A DNA stretch of 64,000 nt, taken from Ganoderma boninense (taxonomy: Eukaryota > Basidiomycota > Agaricomycetes > Polyporales > Polyporaceae). A program made the position numbers and the translations under genes. The notes under the pieces are model-generated. The model saw only the letters and a program-made list of their open reading frames with translations, did no database searches and was not told where the DNA came from. The stretch spans positions 2,858,389 through 2,922,388 of the forward strand of contig CM035309.1 in NCBI GenBank assembly GCA_002900995.3, given 5' to 3'. Shown here in pieces: positions 37,600-48,576 of the stretch; the first letter of the stretch is position 1, and every line of letters begins with the position of its first letter.

Positions 37600-38601
37600 T
37601 CCACGCTCATGTTCCTGTTAGGTTGAACTTTCGACGTTCGCCCGACCAGACCGTGACCCAGTGCTCGGACACAGTCTCTTAGCTCAGAGTAATGCATTCC
37701 TCTCGATATAGGGTACCTCGGTCGGACGAAAATACCAGACTGTCGAAGGTGAACAATAGCTTTTGGCACTGTTATGGGCAATGTATGCAGCTGTATGCAG
37801 CATGCTGATAATGCCAAATTCGTAGCTCGATCGTGATTCCGACGCTGTAATCCCGCGCTTCTCCGGAGACATCATAGATATCAGGGCCGGCAACAAGTTT
37901 AAGTACACCACACCAGACGTAGAGAGCGGTGACAGCAGTGGATTGGAGAGTATATCGACTGGAGGCCTCCTCCGTACGTAGACTTAGTATTGGCTCAAAA
38001 CCCAGTGCGGGTTTCGCATTCGACCCCCTTGCTGGCGCGTATCAATCAGAATAAAGAAAATCACGATCTTCGTCCCCATATCCCCCGCCTCGTGGGGCGC
38101 CCCGTCACATGTCATGCGCGACGAAGCCCGTCTTCTCACAAAGCGGCCGACAACGACGTACCCCCACGCTGGACTGCCAGACCGCCTCGGACCTCACCCG
38201 CGGGATGATGGCGTGACCGCCGGATGGCCACATACCAGCCTAGCGACATGTACATACGAGGTGAACTGGTTGCTGTTTGTGCTTCTCTGGATCTTGGCTC
38301 CAGCTGCTCAAGTTCTGACACGAGCCGGTCGTCAGGCACGGTCGGCCTCCGAGTTGAGGACCGGATGTGTGCACACGGAGTTTTGTGGTTGCCCCCGTAG
38401 CTCAAGGCGATCTTCCGCGAGTACAGCGAGGCAACTCGCGAGTTCGCTCAAGTGTTTAGTGGCGAAATTGCACGGCATGGTTATGCTCTTATATATTTAA
38501 ACATTGACAGAGTACACACAACGAACGGACTGTAGACGACGTAGCTACGAAATAGATAGCAATACAATAGCGATTCAGACCGGAGCGGACTGTCAAAGCT
38601 G
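37600..38601. other. Degenerate stretch downstream of D10
   Basis: This should hold the missing 3' half of D10, but no helix-five, TM6 or C-terminal motif could be found on either strand. A plus-strand frame at 38114-38500 contains a hydrophobic run (NWLLFVLLWILA); it has no splice support. Confidence 0.4.
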
Positions 38602-40669
38602 TCAGTCGAGAAGATCCTGCAGCTAGACCGTTGGGCAGCATGGCTCACCTTCCACTGCTTGGATTCATGGTGCGAATGCGACGACCCGGACGACGACACC
38701 GCCTCCAGCCTTATATCAGAGATTACGGCTGTATTTTGGCTCTCGACGGGCTCGCGGGGCCTCCGGAAGTTCAATCTGTGACGATATACAGGTGTATCAG
38801 CGTGGTCTCGCGAGCTAACAGATGGTACGAGCGCATACGCAGCCATGACCGAGTTGGTGTATACTGTGCGTCTTTGTGTGAACATCCACTAAGGAATACG
38901 GACGGCCGAGAGAGCTACTTTTCGTTCCGAGCATGTTCGCCGCGGCGTAGTACAGGTACTGCGAGGTGACGAGAGCCTGAAAAGAAGAATGTCAGGCCCG
39001 GAGACGCGAGCTATATGATCTGCAGAGGAAGACTTGCAAATATGAAGCCGAGGATGTTGAACAAGCTGCACAAATCATGATCAGTCTGGGATCATGTGCA
39101 TATGCATCAAGAAGCAACCTACTCGGTGAGCAGGCCTGTGTTTCCGAGTGAGGATGGCCGGTCAGATGGACAGTCGGATATACGCAGTGGAGGCACAAAC
39201 CAGTTGTGATCGTGTATGCGATCAAGGTATCCAGAAGAGAGTTGGTACTACATGGTTCGTCGAGTCTCAGCGAATGAAAGACGAATGGACTACAACAGAA
39301 AACTCACGCCTTAATACCAGTGCGGCTTCGATGGAGCACGAGGACGAGGACGGCAGCCAAGATAGTGTCCACGAAAACTGCGATGCCGAGGACGATAGAG
39401 ATCCAGGGCTGCATAGATCACACTTGTCAGCTTCCTACAGCAACAGCGAGGCGAGGACCGCTACTTGCAGAGTACTTCGAGAATTCTGTCCACAGGGGAG
39501 TCTGGAACCTAGTGATAGGGTCAACAAAAATCCGATATAGAAAGTGGGCATTCGACGTACGCTCTGACTGTGAAGGCTATTGGAGGGGAACATGGTCAGT
39601 AAAAGACCAGCGACGCGCCGATGCATCCCGGGCTAGTATACAGACCTATAGCCAGCCCGAACCCAGCACACTGGCATGCCATCTGTGACGGGGACTGTCG
39701 TCAGGGCAAAATGTGTGATATGGAGAGAGGATCGCTTACGCAGAACCAGACGATCATCCTGCATTTCCTGTCGACTGCGGTGGCCTTGAGACGAGCGTTC
39801 GCATCCGGCAGCGCAAGCTACGTACTTTGGTACACCCGGTATGCGAAGAAGCTGGAGGGGTCTGAGCACAGAACGTTCATGACACGAAATTGACATTTAG
39901 TCCGCATACCTTTGGCATGCCACGACATTTGCCGCCTGTAAAGTGAAGGCTTAGAGGAGAAACAGAAAATAAGCATAAAAGTCCTCACCGTGATCGCCGT
40001 CAAGAGCTTCGGCGGCTTAAGTCAGCAAGGAACGAATCGTACACCCGTCGAACGAACGCACACTCAGTGGCCTAAAACGACGTGAGTTTCCACGCGACTG
40101 AAGACACCAGGAGCAAAACGACACACCAATCCACAGTTACGAGATATGATATGTTGAGGTAGTTGGTGACGAGCTTCAAGTAGCTCAAGTCCGGAAATGA
40201 AGGATCGTAACGAGCGGAGGCCGGCGGACGGACTTACCAAAGCGATGTGATCAGGACCGAGTGCGTCGTGTCAAGCAAGCTACGCCGGCTAGTCAGCGGT
40301 CCGCTCGCGTGGCAGCACCAGTATCGCACTCACAAGATGACCGTGACCTAGTAACAGCACGGTAGTAAGTGTAAGTAAGGACCATGCTCGACGTAATAGC
40401 AGCACTCACGTATGACTTGACCCATAGCTTGTCCCTGGAATGGACGCGAAGGTAGTTGTACATCTGGTGCAGCAACACGCCGTACAGCCTAAAAGTCTCG
40501 TCAGTGGTCGGAACTCGGGAGAAAATTGAAGAGATACGAGCATCAGGGCGAAGAAGGTGCCAATCAGCGCAGCGCCGTAGGTATTATCCATAGTCAGGCC
40601 TTGGGGTAGCGCGAGTGATCCAGCCAGGGAACTCGACGCAGAGTCCGTGCCGTTCGCAGAGGTAGCCAT
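38602..40669 (-). CDS. DUF6534 multi-pass membrane protein, D11
   Basis: Start at 40669 (MATSANGTD...), with LTMDNTYGAALIGTFFALM; exon 2 LYGVLLHQMYNYLRVHSRDKLW (about 40490-40410); micro-exon 40334-40347; LLDTTHSVLITSLW (about 40280-40235); LTAITV... exon near 40005; FFAYRVYQ near 39850-39825; helix-five exon near 39410-39310; the TM6 exon near 39245-39195; FNILGFIF near 39065; ALVTSQYLYYAAANMLGTK near 38980-38925; VYTNSVMAA near 38865; LNFRRPREPVESQ (about 38780-38650). The last intron (GTGAGC...CTGCAG) joins to DLLD and a stop at 38602, an unusually short last exon; if it is not spliced, the frame runs on to 38481. It is the closest relative of D8 in this window. Confidence 0.78.
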
Positions 40670-40714
40670 GACTGGGGGACTAGGACATAGAATCTTGTCA
40701 GCGAGATGGGCTCC

Positions 40715-40730
40715 GCTGCCCTATAAATCC
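40715..40730 (-). promoter_or_regulatory. TATA-like element of D11
   Basis: Minus strand GGATTTATAGGGCAGC, about 46-60 bases before the D11 start. Differs from the D8 element by two or three bases. Confidence 0.5.
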
Positions 40731-40889
40731 GATTTGCCCTTCAGCGTGACGCTTGGTGCGCCACAGTACCTCACCCTATGTCAGGCGCGTGTCTTGTGGT
40801 GTTGGTTTTTTCCGTAATGTTCGTCCTAGGTGGACGGACCGGAAATAATCGCATCGCGCGCGCTCGCGACGGTCGGTATCTGGAGACGG

Positions 40890-41400
40890 AAACATGTCAG
40901 ACATGACGGAGCATGATCAATGGTGAGCCACAAGCCGTGTAAATCATCTGCGAATTCATACGGCCACAGGGGCTCCGACATCTCGCTTCCTCGCTCCCAT
41001 GGATGCAGAGAATACAATTGTGTACAGGGGAATGCTGCTCAACGGCGAGCAAATGGTATTCACAACACCGGACAGGAGCACAACCACTCAATGGCCCAGT
41101 GGGGAACCTGTTCCGCGGACGGCGCGGAAAAGTTAGGTATGATGTTTGTCCACACGGTAGAATGGCTGTGGGAACGCGCCTCGCCCGACTCCACCGGCAA
41201 GTATATGGATCCTCAGCCCAGCCAACCACGTTGCGGGATGATGCCGCGGATGACACGGAACCGTCGGGCGCTGAGCCACAATCATGGCCAAAAGTGCGTC
41301 CCTTCAAGTTCACGAACACAGGGCCGATAGATAGACACCCACGGTCAACCACAACAGCCATCGAAGAAACCCGTGGCGGATGCTAGGATATACAGTCGCG
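40890..41400. repeat. Upstream flank of D11, duplicated at 30900-31400
   Basis: The partner of the block upstream of D8. Similarity is patchy but collinear over about 0.5 kb. It implies that D8 and D11 were duplicated together with upstream sequence rather than as bare genes. Confidence 0.55.
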
Positions 41401-41719
41401 AGCGACAAGCTGTCGCAAGCAGCGACTCATGTGGTTATAGCAAGGCCCATCAAGGGTGCCTATTAGGTGGGGGAAGGACAGTAGAAATGTCACTCACCGG
41501 GTGCTGTAGACCGTTTCCGCACGCTACCAGAAAACACGAGGGTGAGTTCAAAAATAATAGCGCTGGACAGAGATCAATATACTGACACAAATCAAGCCTT
41601 GTTCCCGTTTGATTCCTTGGCATCGTCATCTATGGAGGTCGGTGCAGTATTGGCACTTCTTTGTGGATCACGAGTACCGCTGACTTGAAGTCGAGGACCG
41701 GATTAAGCGGACGCTGCAG

Positions 41720-42406
41720 TTATGATGAGCATTGATGGCCTTGTCTTAGCTGCCAAGTTGACTCCATTAGGGATGCGAGGATGTTGACAAAGATTTCCTC
41801 AGGTCGCAGGAAGAAGCTCAGATCCGAGAACGTGGAGAAAGAGAGGCTGAGATACCGCAAAGGCGCATCTGTGGCGTCGGAATGGGAGGCGGCTGCATCT
41901 TCGGTAACAGGCAATGGTGAGAAAATGAGAAAAAAGCAGTACGACAGAAGGAGAAACTTGAAAGGCGTTAAGACTTTGACATACCGAGACAAAGTGGTGC
42001 CCCACACAACCGCTTGAATGGTCCCCTCATGGTACAATACGGTGACGAAGGGCATGCCACCAGTACTCCTCGTGGTCCCGGGTGCACCTTGCGTCTCGGA
42101 AGCATGTGTTGACGTACCTTCAATCCCATGATCACCCCTACCACTAGTATCCTTCGCCAACAGAAACGTTTTCCTTGCGCATCGCGGCAGATACTGTAGT
42201 TCGACCACGCCATATTCAACTTTGCGCCGGAGGAGAGAGCTGAAAGTCTTGATGGGTAGGTTCGTACGCGGGACGGCACGTTTCGGAAAGCCGAGGACTC
42301 GATGCAGAAAGCTGAACATAATTGAGTGTTGAGAGGGTCTACATGTACTTATCAAACGGAATGTGTAAGTATGTCGAGTCAAGCCCAGCCTCTCCTGCCA
42401 CCTCAT
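41720..42406 (-). CDS. Uncharacterised frame with hydrophobic segments, possibly a gene remnant
   Basis: A 228-residue minus-strand frame with a hydrophobic segment FLLLSYCFFLIF at about 41965-41925. That segment is bordered by a GTATGT and a CGAAG acceptor, so it may be intron rather than protein. Without it, the frame joins TVLYHEGTIQAVVWGTTLSR to a following exon. The GTIQAVVW stretch is reminiscent of the last helix of fungal DUF6533-type seven-helix proteins, but this is only a resemblance. No start or upstream helices could be identified. It lies between the D11 flank and D12. It could be a decayed gene or a chance frame. Confidence 0.3.
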   Translation of the reverse strand: MRWQERLGLTRHTYTFRLISTCRPSQHSIMFSFLHRVLGFPKRAVPRTNLPIKTFSSLLRRKVEYGVVELQYLPRCARKTFLLAKDTSGRGDHGIEGTSTHASETQGAPGTTRSTGGMPFVTVLYHEGTIQAVVWGTTLSRYVKVLTPFKFLLLSYCFFLIFSPLPVTEDAAASHSDATDAPLRYLSLSFSTFSDLSFFLRPEEIFVNILASLMESTWQLRQGHQCSS

Positions 42407-43275
42407 CCTCGGACGGACGGGCTGCCAAACGTCCCTGCCCTAAAGTGTTCGGCGCCTCCGGGATCTAGCCGGGGACCACCGGCTAAGCGCAGCGTACCGT
42501 CTTCTTCCTCCTTCTACCGTGCATGAATCAAAGCTATCTATGTCGTAGGATAGGTAAGTCTAAATCTTCGTCAAGACGCAGACACCATGAATGCAAGCAT
42601 CCGCGACCGCTCGCATTCAACGGCAACTTGGCACTGTGGTTCCGCATTCGGACCGGATACGCGAGCGTTCGAGCACGATTCGGAACCGCGCTACACGTCT
42701 CACAGTTTTCGCGTAAAGTAAGAGTCTCGCGAGACATAAGACGGATGGAATGGACCCCATGTCGGGCTTGTCTTCTGCCAGCGCCGGCGAGTCGTGCATT
42801 GCTCCAGGTACTTCCATGCAACAGTAGCTCGATCAAGTGTTCTCTGACGAAGAATGTGGCCTCTTAGGCGTAACTCCGGAGCTTGAGACGGGCCCAAGTT
42901 GGATCACGCCGCAGTAATTCCCCCCACCGGTGTCAAAGATTCGTAGAGACAGACTCACAGGACGAATTCGAAGTCTGCTCGTGGAGGTCCGCGTGGACAC
43001 GCCGCCGCCAAGCAGCCATTGTGGTTACGGAAACCTGTCCACGAGGACGCTATCACGAAGTACCTTTCCAGGAGTCCAGCAGCGTGAAGGCAACCCGTCT
43101 GCCACTTCATAACAAACGTCCATCACCCATCGCGTCTAAGCAGTGTACGCCCCGTCCACCCACCTAAAATCCGAAGGTGCCTTTGCGTCTCCACTCCATA
43201 CATGGGCTCCAATGGCGTTGACTTTTTGTTCTTCAACTCCGGGGTGTTCGTCGTGGTGGTGTTGCTGTAGTCATT
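42407..43275. other. Spacer between the 41720-42406 frame and D12
   Basis: About 0.9 kb with overlapping short frames on both strands and no recognisable motif. No gene seen. Confidence 0.4.
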
Positions 43276-45296
43276 CTAGGCTGGAGGTAAGGGCTGATGC
43301 CTCTCTGATGCTCCGAGTCTTGAAGAGGAGGCGTTTCGATGACCACACGAACTTGGTGGAGCGTGGTGACGTGTTTAACTTTCGCTCATCCATTTCGAGG
43401 CCAACGTCCGGGCTATCAGGCCAGCTAAAAATGACGAAGATGGACGTATAATGTCCAAGAAGGTATTCCGTTTCCCCGCCTGATCCATATCTTCAGGCTT
43501 CCAGCCTGATTAGAAAAAATAAGAATGACGTGTCGGGCTATGCCTCGTGGTGTCACCAAGGCNNNNNNNNNNNNNNNNNNNNNNNNNNNNNNNNNNNNNN
43601 NNNNNNNNNNNNNNNNNNNNNNNNNNNNNNNNNNNNNNNNNNNNNNNNNNNNNNNNNNNNNNTTGAGGGAAGACGAAGCCCTTCGCAGAGCTCTCCATCA
43701 GGCCCAAACTCGAGAGAACTGTGGAAAGGCAACCCACGAATGCCAGACAGAGGATGTTGAAAGCGCTAGACCGTGGAGGTCATGTCAGACTACTATCGCC
43801 CTCCCATGGCGCCGAGGATGGTGGCTAACTCACCTCGTTAGCAGGCCAGTGTTCACAGCGTACATAATCAAGACATTAATCATCGAGTCCGTGCGCTTGA
43901 TCCCCGTCCGGCTCTTGTGCAGGGAGTAGACAAGGATGGTCGTGAGGAGGACGTCGGTCACCGTCGCTGCGGCGTTCCGTGCTGAAACAAGGTACTGTAT
44001 ACAGTGCATTCAGCAGGAGCGGAGACGCAGGGGGGCTGGCGGCAGTCGAGGACATCGGCACTCACGGAGAACCGAAGAGCATCCGCTAGTGTTTTTGCTT
44101 CGAAGCTACAGCACAGCGGTAGTCTGAGCAAAAGCACGACTTTGAGAGGACGCTGGAAGGACACGTACGCCAGGATGACCGCAGCTGTAGAGAGAACCAT
44201 GTCAGATACCGATGCTCACGTTCCGGCGACGTCACCATCACGTGCCTAGAGGGAGGGCTGGTTTTGAGGATTTTGGATGAGGGATACGGATCATGGTCAA
44301 CCAAAAGCAATAGCTGTGCACCAGATCGGCACGCACCCAATTCAACCACCATGAAAAATATCTGCGGTAGAGACAGTAAGACCTCGATCCTCCAACAAGC
44401 GATATCATGCACTGGGACACACCGAGATGAACACGACAATCCTGAACTTCCTCCCGATGGTCCACACCCGCCTTGCAAAGAATCTACACTCTAGAAGAGT
44501 CAGCGCCTCGTCCGTTCGTCTGGATGCGTAGCGTCGAGTCATACATCTGCACTGTCAACGCGACGCTCGCGGGGAAGAGCGCCAGTAGCTGGAAGGAGGA
44601 GAGTTGTCACGCTCAGGACAAGCTCAAGTATTCAAAGGGTCCCAAGAGGAGAAGGCGTACCTTCATCGAATACGGCGCCGGACGCTCGAGGTTCGTATTC
44701 GCAAAGTTTGTCACCAAGTAGTCATAACTGAACTCAATTGCCGAAGTTAGCTCTTCCCCTTCTCCGCTAATACCACAAAACGGTATGTGCGCACCATGCG
44801 TCCATGTTGAATATGCTGACGACCGTCTCCAGTACCCTGTCGTAGACGGTTCATCCGTCAGCGTCCCGGAACGAAGGTCCTTCGCTGGGACAGGAGCTCG
44901 TACTCACAGCGCCGTGATGACCTACAGCCCAGTCGAGAACCACCGCAGTCAGCGTAAGCCAACCCAAATCACCTTCATCACCTTTGTGGCGCTCTAGATC
45001 TGCCGCAGCCCGCCACAAAAACCTCGGACGAAGAAAACAGACTCACCAGGATCTTCAGCCACAGCACGTCCGCACCGTAGGTCCGGAAGTACCCGTACGC
45101 CTGGTGGAGCACGAGCCCGTACAGCCTGCATTATCTCGGACTTATCAGCCACCGGGGCGTGCCACCTCCAAGTGGGACCGATCCTGCTCACATGAGCGCG
45201 AAGAAGGTCCCGATGAGGAGCGCGCCGAGCGTCGTGGTCACTTCGTGTTCAAGCGCTGCCTCCTGGCCCCCAGAGATGGTCGAGTTGGAGTCCATG
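43276..45296 (-). CDS. DUF6534 multi-pass membrane protein, D12, interrupted by an assembly gap
   Basis: Start at 45296 (MDSNSTISGG...), TTTLGALLIGTFFALM in helix one; exon 2 LYGLVLHQAYGYFRTYGAD (about 45125-45050); micro-exon 44918-44931; VLETVVSIFNMDAW; YDYLVTNFANTNLERP (about 44735-44675); LLALFPASVALTVQM; FFARRVWTIGRKFRIVVFIS (about 44480-44425); IFFMVVELG; then a fused exon VTDVLLTTILVYSLHKSRTGIK continuing into RTDSMINVLIMYAVNTG (about 43975-43850); FNILCLAFV; and GFVFPQ, where 100 unknown bases begin. The exons for the rest of helix seven and for YTNS and the LNFRRPR equivalent fall in or next to the gap. The charged last exon (WPDSPDVGLEMDERKLN..., stop at 43276) is tentative. Third sub-type, paired with D7. 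Confidence 0.7.
43563..43662. other. Assembly gap of 100 N
   Basis: Exactly 100 N, the usual placeholder for a gap of unknown length. It lies inside D12. True length and content cannot be known from this sequence. Confidence 0.99.
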
Positions 45297-46287
45297 GCAG
45301 ACTGGAGAGGGATCGGAGGACGGGTTTGCTGAGCCTTGGACGGGACAGCGCAAGCGGTGGGGATGGAGCGGAGGAAATTTGCAAACGCAGGACCCTGGGC
45401 TGACCGATGACCGCCGGGAGGATGGACGGGGGGCCCCTGGCGAAGGACGGCGAGGATGGGTGGAGAGGGAGGCGAGGGGAAGGGGAAGGGAGCAAGTTTC
45501 CAAAGGTACATGGTACCTCATTGTCGATACTTAAGTTTTGCACACACAGTCTGGGGCCGGCTAAACGCCCACGGCGACCCACGAGATCAAATACAGCGTA
45601 CTGTGGGAGCAGTAGGAGCGAGCGCGCCCACAGGGATTCCGTAACGCTCCCTCGCCTCTCTCACCGGAGATGGAGCATGCCATCGTCTCCGCACGGAGGA
45701 TATGGGGAGCGGATCGCTGCATCAGAGATGGAAGCTCGGGCTGGTGGTTTGGCTGGGAGCGAGGCTTGCGATCTGCTCAATTTCGTTGATGACGGCTGCG
45801 AGTCGCGACACTTCTAACGAGTGACGGATGGACGAAGAAGCTCAAGGCTGTGCCAAGGACAATTCAGTCCTCAGGCTTCCGAAGGGATACCCAACAAACG
45901 AAACCCCGAAACCTTGGACATTGCATACGGTATCAGCACGGGGAGAATCGCGAAGAGGGCAGAGGGTTCAGGGAGGACGTACAACTGAAAGCGAATGGGC
46001 GCGATGATCGCATTTGTTTTTGTTTCAAGGGGAGCTATATAGTATGTACGCCAAGGAGAAGCACTCGTCTTCTCCCAGCCCTGGACGCAGAGCGAACTCA
46101 ATGGCAAGATCGCCGTTCAAACCGGAGATGTGCCAAGCGTCGTGGTTGCCCTATCGAGCAGCAGGCATGGGAGATGTTGTCCGGTGACTGATAGTCGGAG
46201 GTAGGCCGGCTAGTGCAAGAGGTAATGCTGAGCACAGCTGATCATCCCTTCAGCCCGCAGTCGACGGCGATAGCGGCCACACATTGC
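45297..46287. other. Spacer between D12 and the 46288 locus
   Basis: About 1 kb; the first 230 bases are the D12 promoter region and are rich in purine. Nothing else recognisable. Confidence 0.4.
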
Positions 46288-46969
46288 TCAATACTTACCA
46301 GATGGGCTTGAGGCGGAGGCAAAATTTGCCGCGACGTGAGCTGCACTGTGGATGGAGAGAACGGCAAGTCGAATAGGATGTGGGGAACATGCTGCGATGT
46401 CTGTGTCTGAAAATGTGAGGAATCCTAAGATCAGAAGTCGAAGAACCGAAGTTGGCATCCTGAAAGAACATCCTTCTCGTGGACAGTGTGAGAGAACTGG
46501 ACCAGGCTTGTAAACAGGCTCGTGTACATCTCTGGAGAAGATCATCGGAGCATACCAAAGATAGGTTTCCAGGAAGATAAAGGTCGGCGTGAAAAGCTCC
46601 CACACGCGACGTCACAAGGCGAATACGAGGTCGAGCATCAGAACTGGCTCCTATCAAGGCTGCGACACGCTCAATACAGCACATAGTCTTCAACCTGTCA
46701 CAGTCCTCACCGAAAAGCATGGGAAGGCATACATACTGAATATCCATCGTCGCCGAGGGCGTATAGACCCCGGGGTATGTCAAATTCGAGACTTCGATTG
46801 ATTGAGGGAAGACTCGTCCAGACATCGCGATGTATTCTTGAAGCGGGAGCGAGGATAGGGTGGGGAAAAGGAGGAGAGTACTCACCATGCTCGAAACCCC
46901 TACAAGTACCACTCGCACCTCTGACATCACTACCGTCCGCGCAAGATGGTAAGCGATAGTCGTCTCCAT
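46288..46969 (-). CDS. Possible multi-pass membrane gene or fragment, not DUF6534
   Basis: Exon 1 from ATG 46969 reads METTIAYHLARTVV and continues MSEVRVVLVGVSSM to a GTGAGT donor near 46886. After a 40-base intron, exon 2 (about 46845-46736) reads MSGRVFPQSIEVSNLTYPGV and ends at a GTATGT donor. The LAR-TVV-SEVR-V-L-GVSS pattern resembles the first helix of another group of basidiomycete membrane proteins, but I cannot name the family. Frames further downstream (to about 46288) suggest a piece with FHADLYLPGNLSL, then break. It sits between D12 and D13. It may be a truncated gene. Only the first two exons are supported. Confidence 0.35.
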
Positions 46970-48576
46970 CCTCCCCGGGACCAGCCGGGAGGTCACAGGG
47001 CAGGAAACTGGGGAAATTGAAGAGAAGGTTGAAGTCTCCTCTGCGAGGGGACTTTCACAGCGGGCAGGGAATGCTCTCCAAAACTGAGGACAACTATTGA
47101 GCGTCCATGTATGCCATTACAACGCGCTCTGGGCACTTACCGAGGTCCGCGCTGGCCGGGTCGCAGCCTGTCAAAACGATATGCCGAGGACGAAAAGAGG
47201 CTGAGATGCATGCTGGGGTCCACAGAGGCAGGACGGTTCGAGGAGGTGAGTTGCTGGTGGAAGGAGGGAAAAGGCGAGTCTGCACGACCATAGCCGCCGA
47301 GTCGAGTTTAGGGCAGGTACTTCAGGCTCCATAAGTGTCCTTACCTCAACGTACTTACTTACTTGTGTGGACGGTCTTATACGACTATACCCACTTTATA
47401 AGGGTGACTAGTCAAATACAATTTTCTTATCCATCCATTAGATCAGCCATTCTAGTCCATTAGTGCGCGTTTCGTATGCACAGCTTTGTCCATTTCTGCC
47501 TGATCTCTCCGCTCATACTGCAATGTCTCCCAAGGCCTTGGTCACGTCGCAGAAGGTGTACTACCACGCCTTCAAGTCCTCGGTGTCGACGGTAGCGTTC
47601 TGCAGTTCCTGTGTGGCCTAGTGCACCTCAATCTCAGCATCTCGGCCTCACGCGGATCCGACTTCGTCGCCAGTGGCCCCGGGCATGACGGCCACCCCTC
47701 CAAGCTTGCACACTAACTCGGATGCGCATGCGATCTGTGTGACCTATCCTCCTCTCATGCACTGCGCACTGCTGGTAGCATGAACATCGGAACACCGCGC
47801 GAGCCCGCCTGGACCCAGTCCCTGCACGCAGGAACAGGACAAGTCCTCCACTCGACCCGCGGAAGGACAACCGTACTTCACGGCCTGAGCCCTCCAGTCT
47901 CCAGCTCGCATGCGCATGCGATAAGGTGAGTGGCGCACCGTGCGCGTGATTCATCCTGGTTCATCACTCCAGTGCATCCATGCGCGCGTCGCGCAGTTCT
48001 TACATCACGTTCTACCTTGTCCTTGTTGCGTCGCGCGGGACTGAACTTTCGAGACATTGTGTGGTGTTTCCATGTCGCCTTCGAGTTTCTCCGGCCATGT
48101 CATCGAAGTGAAGGTCGAGCCAGCCTCGGGGCCAGCGGGGATGGACGAGTGAACGTCCGCGACTTGGGCCGGGATGAGGTTGAAGAGACGCGGATCCCGA
48201 CGGTGGGGGTGGGGGATGAAGGTGAGGAGGAGAAGTGATGTGCCCGACTGAAGTCCGTATTCCTGTAGTTTCCCAGTAAGTATTGTATGGTATCCAGAAG
48301 CTTCAGTGAGTTGACAATATATTCTCAATGGATGCGGCCCGACCGACCACTTTCGTCCGACGGCCATGCCTTCCTTCAATAGAGTGCATTCTCTACCACA
48401 CTATGCGATACTCTCGCCATCTAGCCTCGTTGTGTACTTCTGCTCCCTACCAAGGCGCGACTCGGATTCCACGTCGGGACCCTCTACCCTCTGTATGTCC
48501 CTCCCGCTCTCCGCAGAGATTAGCACGATGCGGGGAGGTTGCATGCCCTACGAAAATCAGATGAAGCAAGGGCGCA
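46970..48576. other. Spacer upstream of D13's 3' end
   Basis: About 1.6 kb with several short frames (for example 47094-47291 minus and 47634-47954 minus) lacking motifs. No gene supported. Confidence 0.4.
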
